Shown one piece after another: positions 17,437-24,654 of a DNA stretch of 64,000 bases. This DNA comes from Bacteroidaceae bacterium. Its GTDB lineage: Bacteria > Bacteroidota > Bacteroidia > Bacteroidales > Bacteroidaceae. Below the pieces are notes generated by a model. It did no database searches, had not been told where the DNA came from, and saw only the letters and a program-made list of their open reading frames with translations. A program made the translations under genes and the position numbers. Every line of letters begins with the position of its first letter. Within the stretch, counting starts at the first letter, position 1. Location of the stretch: the NCBI GenBank assembly GCA_017408685.1, contig JAFQUE010000094.1, forward strand, positions 1-64,000. The letters are read 5' to 3'.

Positions 17437-18171
17437 ATGTTAAGGAAGATTCTACACCCGCTCTACATTTTGTATCAGGTTCTTTTTGCATGGTGGGCAG
17501 CACTCATCGTAGTTGCAATAACAGCAATAATCATCAGCGTGTTCGGGCACCATTTCAAAATTAAGAATGCCGACCACACACCTGCCGTAATCTGGTGCAG
17601 ACTCACTTGCTGGATTTTCCTCATTCCGGTAAAGGTTATCGACAGGGACAAATATGTGAAGAAGGACGAAACCTACATTTTTGCGGCCAACCACCAGGGC
17701 ATGTTCGACATATTCATAATGTACGGATACATTTGCAAGCGGTTCAAGTGGATTATGAAGGATTCACTGCGCAAAATGCCTCTCCTTGGACTGGCCTGCG
17801 AGCAGACAGGACATATATTCGTGAACCGCTCTACCCCACAGAAGGACTTGCTTAGAAAGTCGATAAGCACACTCAAAGGTGGTGCGTCAATGGGTATCTT
17901 CCCCGAGGGCACACGCTGCAGGAACGGTAAATTGGGAACATTCAAGAAGGGTGCTTTTGTAATTGCCAACATGGCACAGAAAACAATAATTCCGGTTGCA
18001 ATACAGGGTTCATATGACATTCTGCCAAAGGGCTGCAAATGCCTGCACTGGTCGCCCGTGACAATCACATTCCATGCGCCGGTCGAGTGTAAGGGACGCG
18101 ACAGCGAGAATGTGGAACGCATGATGAACGAAACACGTGCCGCCATTGCAAAGACACTGGGACAAGAATAA
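17437..18171 (+). CDS. plsC: 1-acyl-sn-glycerol-3-phosphate acyltransferase
   Basis: This 244-residue inner-membrane enzyme transfers a second acyl chain to lysophosphatidic acid, making phosphatidic acid for phospholipid synthesis. The catalytic NHQGMFD motif (His86, Asp91) and the acceptor-binding FPEGTR motif (155-160) are present and correctly spaced. An N-terminal hydrophobic segment at about residues 10-37 anchors it. Length is normal. It has its own probable promoter upstream and is followed after 37 nt by the S46 peptidase gene, with which it may be cotranscribed. Confidence 0.92.
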   Translation: MLRKILHPLYILYQVLFAWWAALIVVAITAIIISVFGHHFKIKNADHTPAVIWCRLTCWIFLIPVKVIDRDKYVKKDETYIFAANHQGMFDIFIMYGYICKRFKWIMKDSLRKMPLLGLACEQTGHIFVNRSTPQKDLLRKSISTLKGGASMGIFPEGTRCRNGKLGTFKKGAFVIANMAQKTIIPVAIQGSYDILPKGCKCLHWSPVTITFHAPVECKGRDSENVERMMNETRAAIAKTLGQE

Positions 18172-18208
18172 AAGAGAAGAACATTTGAAAACAAAAAGAT
18201 TATAAACT

Positions 18209-20350
18209 ATGAAGAAATTATTCGCGACACTGCTAATGGCAGTACTTTTTACCCCGCAGATGATGGCCGACGAGGGCATGTGGCTGTTGCAACTCATGCG
18301 CCAGCAGAACCTTGAGGACCAAATGCGCAAACAGGGACTACAGATGTCGGTTGACGGCATTTATTCACCCGACGCACCTTCATTGAAGGACGCCATAGGA
18401 ATTTTCGGCGGTGGATGTACAGGTGAGGTAATCTCTCCCAACGGACTTGTAATAACAAACCACCACTGCGGTTTCAGTTTCATACAGCAGTTGAGCACAG
18501 TTGAGCACAACTACCTGCACAACGGTTTCTGGAGCCAGAGTTACGAAGAGGAACTCCCTTGCGAGAACATCGGCTTCACATTTGTAGTAAAGATTACCGA
18601 TGTTACCGACGAGGTCAACAAGCGCATGGAGAATGGTGAGATTACCGAAGAACAGTCGTTCGACCGTCAGGCGCTGGCAAAGATAGGCAAGGAACTGTTC
18701 GACGCTGACAATATCGAGGGCAAGGAGTACATGTATCCGCAGTTGCTCCCCTACTTCGAAGGCAACAGGTTCTACCTTGTATATTACAAGAAGTATACCG
18801 ATGTGCGCCTTGTAGCAACCCCTCCCAACTCAATAGGCAAATTCGGTGGCGAGACCGACAACTGGATGTGGCCGCGCCACACCGGCGACTTCTCGGTATT
18901 CCGTATTTATGGCGACAAGAACGGCAACCCTGCTGCATACAGCAAGGAGAATGTGCCCTTGAGTACTCCAAAGTACCTGAACATTTCACTTGCAGGATTT
19001 GAAGACGGAGATTTCGCTATGATTATGGGATTTCCCGGCAGCACATCGCGCTACCTCACAGGCGACGAAGTGAAGCAGAGAATGTTCCAGGAGAACGAGC
19101 CACGCATTGCAATGCGCGATGTAACACTCAAGATTATACGCGAAGAGATGGCAAAGAGCGAGGATATCGCCATCAGATATGCCAACAAGCAGGCCCGCAT
19201 AAGCAACTACTGGAAGAATTCCATAGGAATGAACAAGGCCATCGTGGACAACAAGGTTGTTGAAACAAAACTTGCCGAGGAGGCCGCATTCAAGGCATGG
19301 GCACAGAAGAACGGCAAGGACGAGTACGTGAACGTGGTCGAGGAAATCAATGCCTGCGTTGAAATGATGAACCGCACAATGTACCTCTCAACAGTTACAT
19401 CGGAACTCATCATGAATGTGGAGTTCATATTCCGCAACCTCATTGCCGACAACAAGACTATGTTCGACGACCCCTCAAAGCTCGAGGCTACAATGAAAAA
19501 CATTTATGCATGGCTGCACGAGCGCGACTATGTACATGGCATTGACCGCCGCATTGCAAAAGAGGTGCTGCCGCTCTACTTTGAACTGACAAAGCCCGAG
19601 GAGCGCAGCGATTACCTCAACGGAGTATATGCAAAATACAAAGGCAACCTTGACAAGTACATCGATGATGTTTATGACAACTCTATTCTTGCCAATGAGG
19701 CCAACCTGAATAAGTTCCTGAAGAAACCTTCGCTCAAGAAATTCGAGAAGGACCCTGCCATGCAGTTGCGCACTGCCGTATTGGGTTCATACCGCGCAAT
19801 AATGGCAAAGGCTGCTGAATTTGCAAGCGTCATCAACCCGCTGCACAAGAGATATCTCAAGGGACTTATGGAGATGGCGAACGGCGCTCCGGTATACCCT
19901 GACGCGAACTTTACAATGCGCATGACCTACGGCAACGTTAAGCCTTACCAGCCAAAGGATGGTGTCACATACAACTACTACACTACCCTCAAAGGTGTAA
20001 TGGAGAAAGAAGACCCCAACAACAGCGAATTCATTGTACCTGCACGCCTGAAAGAACTCTATGAGACCAAGGATTATGGAGAATATGCAATGGCAAACGG
20101 CGAAATGCCCGTAGCCTTCCTCACAACAAACGACATCACCGGCGGCAACAGCGGCAGCGGCGTGCTCAACGGCAACGGCGAACTCATAGGTCTTGCATTC
20201 GACGGCAACTGGGAGTCACTGAGCGGCGATATAAACTTCGACGACAACCTGCAGCGTTGTATAAACGTAGACATACGCTATGTGCTCTTTGTTATCGAGA
20301 AGTTGGGTAACTGCAAACGCATAATCGACGAGATGAATATCGTGAAATAA
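18209..20350 (+). CDS. S46 family dipeptidyl-peptidase, DPP7-like
   Basis: This 713-residue periplasmic serine exopeptidase removes dipeptides from the N-terminus of peptides, as characterised in Porphyromonas gingivalis DPP7 and DPP11. A signal peptide (MKKLFATLLMAVLFTPQMMA) is followed by the trypsin-like fold. Catalytic residues by motif are His85/86 in GLVITNHHCG, Asp227 in RHTGDFSVF, and Ser648 in GGNSGSG. The residue 18 positions after the catalytic Ser is Gly666 in FDGNW. From memory, the matching position is Arg673 in DPP11 (acidic P1 specificity) and Gly in DPP7 (hydrophobic P1), so DPP7-like specificity is predicted. Length matches the 710-720 residues usual for the family. It ends before a strong bidirectional terminator. 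Confidence 0.9.
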   Translation: MKKLFATLLMAVLFTPQMMADEGMWLLQLMRQQNLEDQMRKQGLQMSVDGIYSPDAPSLKDAIGIFGGGCTGEVISPNGLVITNHHCGFSFIQQLSTVEHNYLHNGFWSQSYEEELPCENIGFTFVVKITDVTDEVNKRMENGEITEEQSFDRQALAKIGKELFDADNIEGKEYMYPQLLPYFEGNRFYLVYYKKYTDVRLVATPPNSIGKFGGETDNWMWPRHTGDFSVFRIYGDKNGNPAAYSKENVPLSTPKYLNISLAGFEDGDFAMIMGFPGSTSRYLTGDEVKQRMFQENEPRIAMRDVTLKIIREEMAKSEDIAIRYANKQARISNYWKNSIGMNKAIVDNKVVETKLAEEAAFKAWAQKNGKDEYVNVVEEINACVEMMNRTMYLSTVTSELIMNVEFIFRNLIADNKTMFDDPSKLEATMKNIYAWLHERDYVHGIDRRIAKEVLPLYFELTKPEERSDYLNGVYAKYKGNLDKYIDDVYDNSILANEANLNKFLKKPSLKKFEKDPAMQLRTAVLGSYRAIMAKAAEFASVINPLHKRYLKGLMEMANGAPVYPDANFTMRMTYGNVKPYQPKDGVTYNYYTTLKGVMEKEDPNNSEFIVPARLKELYETKDYGEYAMANGEMPVAFLTTNDITGGNSGSGVLNGNGELIGLAFDGNWESLSGDINFDDNLQRCINVDIRYVLFVIEKLGNCKRIIDEMNIVK

Positions 20351-20364
20351 CGTGCAAGTTGCAT

Positions 20365-20410
20365 AAATAGAAATGAACGGTTGAGAATTCTCAACCGTTC
20401 ATTTCTATTT
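20365..20410. terminator. 46-nt perfect palindrome between convergent genes
   Basis: Exact 23-nt arms (20365-20387 and 20388-20410) with the outer ends aaatag and ctattt. It lies between the S46 peptidase stop (20350) and the YgiQ stop (20426) on opposite strands, so it is a bidirectional terminator. Confidence 0.8.
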
Positions 20411-20425
20411 ACCGCAAGCCAGGAA

Positions 20426-22282
20426 TTACATGCCCAATTTCTTCAAGAGGTCGGGACGGTGCATGCTCTTGAGCATGCGGGCAATCTCCTTGCGTTCTTC
20501 GGGTTTATACCAGAAGAAGAACCTGCGTTGCGACTCCTTGTCGTGCATTGAGCGCGCCACATACACTTTTTCACCGGTTTCGGGATTTATGCCGGTGTAG
20601 TACATTTCGGTGGCCATTGTCATGGGAGTGGGAGTGAAATCCTGTACCTGTTCAAGGTGAAAGTTCAGTTGACGTGTCTCGGCCGCAAGTTCAGCCATGC
20701 TCTCCATGGTGCTACCCGGATGACTGCTTATGAAATAAGGTATTAGCTGCTGCTTCAGGTTATGCTTGCCGTTAATGCTGTCAAATATTTTCTTGAACTC
20801 ATGGAACTGACGGAACGGGGGCTTGCGCATAAGTTTCAGCACGGAGTCGTTTGTATGCTCGGGCGCCACCTTGAGCCTGCCGCTCACATGGTTAGTTATC
20901 AATTCCTCGGTGTAACGCGCTGTGACAGCATCGCGCACGGGGTCACCGCTTTTGTAAAGAAGCATATCGTAACGGACTCCGCTACCGATAAAACTCTTCT
21001 TTATCCCCGGCATGGAATCAACTTTCCTGTAGAGTTCGAGCAATGCAGAGTGGTCGACATCCATATTGGGGCATATCTTGGGCTGTATGCATGAGGGACG
21101 GGAGCACTTTGCGCAGAGTTCGCTGTTGCGCCCCTTCATCATGTACATGTTGGCCGATGGACCGCCGAGGTCGGAAAGATAACCTTTGAAGTCGTCCATC
21201 TTTGAAATGGCCTCTACCTCGCGCAGAATACTCTCCTGACTGCGGTTTACGACAAACTTACCCTGATGGGCCGAGATTGTGCAGAAGGCACAGCCGCCGA
21301 AGCAGCCGCGGTGGATGTTCACCGAATGCTTTATCATGTCGTACGCAGGAATGCGCTTGCCTTTGTACTTAGGATGGGGAAGACGTGTATATGGGAGGTC
21401 GAAACTATGGTCGAGTTGCTCGGTTGTCATTGTGGGAAAAGGAGGGTTTATGACCACTACCCCTTCATCGGTCTCCTGCAACAACCGCTTTGCCGTGACC
21501 TTGTTCGATTCTTTTTCTATTGCCAGGAAGTTTGCAGCCTGTTTCTCTTTACTTTTGAGACATTCGCAGTGCGGGGCAAGAAGTCTGTCGTTGTTTTCAT
21601 CGGGAACTATATCCTCACGGCGGGCAAGATAACCAGTCTGCCTTATCCCACGGCAGATGTACCTTGCTTCGGCAGCCGTCATATATACCGAACCTGTTTC
21701 CGAGAGTCTCTCCTTCATTGCTGCAACAAGCGCAAGAATCGGTTGCTCGCCCATGCCGTATACAAGAATATCGGCCTTACTGTCGACGAGAATGCTCTTC
21801 TTGAGCGAATCCTGCCAATAATCGTAGTGTGTGAAACGGCGCATGGAGGCCTCAATGCCGCCGATGACAACGGGGACATCGGGGTAGAGTTCCTTCAGGA
21901 TTGTAGAATATACGGTTGTGGCATATTCGGGTCGCATGCTGTGTTTGCCATTGGGGGAGTAGGCGTCCTCGCTACGGAATCTTTTGGCTGCCGTGTATTT
22001 GTTTACCATTGAGTCCATGCAACCGGCCGATATACCGAAGAACAACCTGGGACGACCCATCTTCTTGAAGTCGCGCAGGTCGTCCTGCCAGTTCGGTTGG
22101 GGGACTATTGCAACCCGGAGTCCTTCGGCCTCGAGCAGACGTCCGATGACAGCTGCGCCGAACGATGGGTGGTCAACATATGCGTCGCCACTGAAAATGA
22201 CAACGTCCATCTCGTCCCAACCGCGCATTTCGGCCTCCTTGCGGGTTGTGGGCAACCAATCTGTGACCTTACGGTTATTCAT
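20426..22282 (-). CDS. YgiQ family radical SAM protein
   Basis: This 618-residue protein is an UPF0313/YgiQ-type radical SAM enzyme of unknown substrate. An N-terminal cobalamin-binding-like domain (about residues 10-280) precedes the radical SAM core. The core has the 4Fe-4S motif CFGGCAFC in HRGCFGGCAFC, followed by SAHQGKFVVNRSQ. A second Cys cluster, CAKCSRPSCIQPKIC, lies about 80 residues later. The C-terminal part contains the DFTPTPMTMATEMYYTG phrase diagnostic of the family. The start at 22282 (MNNRKVTDWLP) is preferred over one 26 codons upstream because it overlaps the preceding small gene by only 8 nt and gives the expected N-terminus. It is the last gene of the T9SS-associated operon. 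Confidence 0.9.
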   Translation of the reverse strand: MNNRKVTDWLPTTRKEAEMRGWDEMDVVIFSGDAYVDHPSFGAAVIGRLLEAEGLRVAIVPQPNWQDDLRDFKKMGRPRLFFGISAGCMDSMVNKYTAAKRFRSEDAYSPNGKHSMRPEYATTVYSTILKELYPDVPVVIGGIEASMRRFTHYDYWQDSLKKSILVDSKADILVYGMGEQPILALVAAMKERLSETGSVYMTAAEARYICRGIRQTGYLARREDIVPDENNDRLLAPHCECLKSKEKQAANFLAIEKESNKVTAKRLLQETDEGVVVINPPFPTMTTEQLDHSFDLPYTRLPHPKYKGKRIPAYDMIKHSVNIHRGCFGGCAFCTISAHQGKFVVNRSQESILREVEAISKMDDFKGYLSDLGGPSANMYMMKGRNSELCAKCSRPSCIQPKICPNMDVDHSALLELYRKVDSMPGIKKSFIGSGVRYDMLLYKSGDPVRDAVTARYTEELITNHVSGRLKVAPEHTNDSVLKLMRKPPFRQFHEFKKIFDSINGKHNLKQQLIPYFISSHPGSTMESMAELAAETRQLNFHLEQVQDFTPTPMTMATEMYYTGINPETGEKVYVARSMHDKESQRRFFFWYKPEERKEIARMLKSMHRPDLLKKLGM

Positions 22283-22625
22283 TGCCTGCCGCAGCGCTCT
22301 CGACTGAAAGTTGCTGTACCAGCCAGTCGTTGTAACACTTGAGGAGATTTCCCAGACCAAGCGCCTTCATATCTTCGTGATAGAGTACAAGGCATAATTC
22401 AAGCAGGTCCTTGGAGTCCATCTTCTGGGAAGCAATGAGGGAGCGTACCGTCAAACGCAGTTTGTCGAGCGACTCCTCATTTACGATACCCATGCTGTTT
22501 GCAACCCTGTCGAGCAGAGAGTACTTCCTTATAATCTGCAACTGGGTCTCGGTAACCTCAATGGTGCGGGTACCCGATGCATTTGCATTGATTTTCATAT
22601 ATTCTGTCTTGTTTGTCTGTTCCAT
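22275..22625 (-). CDS. Conserved small hypothetical protein
   Basis: This 116-residue protein has no signal peptide or membrane segment. It is mostly helical by composition (QLQIIRKYSLLDRVANSM, SLDKLRLTVRSLIASQKM, DLLELCLVLYHEDMKAL). I do not recognise a named domain. It sits between tsaE and the YgiQ-type gene, overlaps the latter's start by 8 nt and follows tsaE after 39 nt, so it belongs to the same transcript. The start at 22625 (MEQTNKTEYM) is the longest; Met10 is a possible alternative. Confidence 0.7.
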   Translation of the reverse strand: MEQTNKTEYMKINANASGTRTIEVTETQLQIIRKYSLLDRVANSMGIVNEESLDKLRLTVRSLIASQKMDSKDLLELCLVLYHEDMKALGLGNLLKCYNDWLVQQLSVESAAAGNE

Positions 22626-22664
22626 ATTGCGGTGCTAAGGTAGCAAATATTATTGACAGCAGGG

Positions 22665-23102
22665 TCATTCGGCCACCATAATCTTTACCGTGCGTGAACC
22701 GTCGGCCTCTTCTTCGACAAAAACCTGCACACAATCCTCGGGCAGGAGCTCCTCGACAAGCTCGGGCCACTCGATGAAACAGGTGGCGCCGCTGTAGAAA
22801 TACTCCTCATACCCCATGTTGTAAACCTCTTCAAGTGATTTTATACGATAGAAATCGAAATGATATATGGTATTCTGTTCCCTATCCTCGTACTCGTTTA
22901 CTATTGCAAAAGTGGGTGAGTTCACCGGGTCTTCTACACCCAATTCGCTGCAGATACTCTTGATGAGCGTTGTCTTGCCACTGCCCATTTTACCGTAGAA
23001 TGCAAATATGCGACCGGGAGCAACGAACTGAGCGAATTCGTGCGCTGCATGAGGGTAATCCTCAAGGCCGTTTATTGTTATTGTGTAGTCTTTCATAATC
23101 AT
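22665..23102 (-). CDS. tsaE: tRNA threonylcarbamoyladenosine biosynthesis ATPase TsaE
   Basis: This 145-residue P-loop ATPase works with TsaB and TsaD to install the t6A modification at position 37 of ANN-decoding tRNAs. The Walker A motif is GKMGSGKTT, preceded by the family phrase GRIFAFYG. The blocks SPTFAIVNEYE and IYHFDFYRI and the Walker B-like FIEWPE are typical. Length is normal. Its start overlaps the porX stop (ATGA); a second ATG two codons later (MKDYTITING) is equally possible. Its place in a T9SS regulatory operon probably reflects shared transcription, not shared function. Confidence 0.93.
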   Translation of the reverse strand: MIMKDYTITINGLEDYPHAAHEFAQFVAPGRIFAFYGKMGSGKTTLIKSICSELGVEDPVNSPTFAIVNEYEDREQNTIYHFDFYRIKSLEEVYNMGYEEYFYSGATCFIEWPELVEELLPEDCVQVFVEEEADGSRTVKIMVAE

Positions 23103-24649
23103 AATCCTTTGGGACGCAAACGTATCAATGGCACAAGCATCTCTTCCATCGATATTCCGCCGTGCTGGAACGTGTCCTTATAATATTGTACGTAATAGTT
23201 ATAGTTGTTGGGATAGGCAAAGAAGTTGCTGCCCGTTGCAAATATGTAGCTCGTGCTCAGGTTGGGTGCCGGCAGAAACGCTTTGGCCGGTTCCTTTATC
23301 TCGAAAACATCCTTACCACTGTAATTCAACGCCTTACCAAGTTTATAACGGAGGTTGGTATTGGTATTCTTGTCGCCTATCACTTTTGTGGGACTGTCAA
23401 CCTGTATGCTGCCGTGGTCGGTGGTTATGACTACGGTGTAACGGTTGTCGGCAAGGTAGCGGAACAGTCTCTTTATTGCCGAATGACGCAGCCATGACAA
23501 TGTTATGGAGCGGTATGCAGCCTCGTTGGCGGCAAGTTCGCGCACCATGAGCGATTCGGTGCGGGCATGCGAAAGCATATCGATAAAATTGATTACAAGC
23601 ACATTGATATCGTTTCGGGCAAGGGAGTTGAGCGTGTCCATGTACTTCTCGGCAGCCGATGAGGTCAGGACCTTTGCATAAGAGAATGTATCCTTGCGGC
23701 GATAACGGGAAATTTGCGTTGCAATGAGTTCTTCTTCGTTCAGATTCTTGCCCTCTTCGTCCTCCTCGTCGACCCATAGAGCCGGGAACATCTCCTTTAT
23801 CTGTTTGGGCATGAGACCCGAAAAAATTGCATTGCGGGCATATTGCGTTGCGGTGGGAAGTATGCTTGTGTAGAGTTCCTCCTCAATGTTGAAGTCGCTG
23901 CCTATTTCCTGGGCAAGTACGCGCCATTGGTCGTAACGGAAATTGTCTATGATTACAAAGAATACCTTTTCGCCGTTGTCAAGCAACGGGAACAGACGGT
24001 CACGGAATATGTCGTTGCTCATGAGAGGACGCTCTTCGCGCGGCGAGGACATCCACTCCATATAGTTCTGCCTGACAAAGCGCCCGAACATGCTGTTGGC
24101 CTCGGCCTTCTGCGATTTGAGCATTTCGCGCATTTGCATGTCGGCATTCTCGAGTTCCAGTTCCCAATAAACAATCTTCTTGTAAACCTCCTGCCACTCT
24201 TCAATGCTCCTTGCGTCGGAAATCTGCATTGAGAGCCTGCCGAAGTTCTGCTGATAGGCGGTGTTTGCCTTCTCGGCGACAATCTCCTTGCTATGGATAT
24301 TCTTCTTCAGCACAAGAAGTATTTGGTGAGGGTTGACCGGTTTAATGAGATAGTCGGCAATCTTTGAACCTATTGCCTGTTCCATGATATCCTCCTCTTC
24401 ACTCTTGGTAACCATAACCACAGGGGTGGCCGGGTGAAGTTCTTTTATCCTGGTCAGGGTCTCGAGACCGGTGAGACCGGGCATGTTCTCATCGAGCAGA
24501 ATGAGGTCAAAGGCCTCATTCCTGCATGCCTCAATGGCGTCGGGCCCGTTCGTTACCTTTGTAACTTCGTACCCTTTACCCTGCAGGAAGATTATATGGG
24601 GGCTCAAGAGTTCAATCTCATCATCGGCCCATAGGAGTCTGTATGCCAT
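23099..24649 (-). CDS. porX: PorX, T9SS response regulator with PglZ domain
   Basis: This 516-residue cytoplasmic regulator of type IX secretion matches PorX of Porphyromonas gingivalis (about 518 residues). The N-terminal receiver domain has acidic D9/D10, phospho-acceptor D53 in LILLDENMPG, T81 and K103 in LIKPVN. The C-terminal PglZ domain of the alkaline-phosphatase superfamily carries IIDNFRYDQW (D235, D240) and VITTDHGSIQ. In characterised species PorX responds to the kinase PorY, interacts with the T9SS motor protein PorL and the sigma factor SigP, and its PglZ domain cleaves oligonucleotides. The gene begins 5 nt after the SprE/PorW stop and overlaps tsaE. Confidence 0.95.
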   Translation of the reverse strand: MAYRLLWADDEIELLSPHIIFLQGKGYEVTKVTNGPDAIEACRNEAFDLILLDENMPGLTGLETLTRIKELHPATPVVMVTKSEEEDIMEQAIGSKIADYLIKPVNPHQILLVLKKNIHSKEIVAEKANTAYQQNFGRLSMQISDARSIEEWQEVYKKIVYWELELENADMQMREMLKSQKAEANSMFGRFVRQNYMEWMSSPREERPLMSNDIFRDRLFPLLDNGEKVFFVIIDNFRYDQWRVLAQEIGSDFNIEEELYTSILPTATQYARNAIFSGLMPKQIKEMFPALWVDEEDEEGKNLNEEELIATQISRYRRKDTFSYAKVLTSSAAEKYMDTLNSLARNDINVLVINFIDMLSHARTESLMVRELAANEAAYRSITLSWLRHSAIKRLFRYLADNRYTVVITTDHGSIQVDSPTKVIGDKNTNTNLRYKLGKALNYSGKDVFEIKEPAKAFLPAPNLSTSYIFATGSNFFAYPNNYNYYVQYYKDTFQHGGISMEEMLVPLIRLRPKGL

Positions 24650-24654
24650 AAGTA

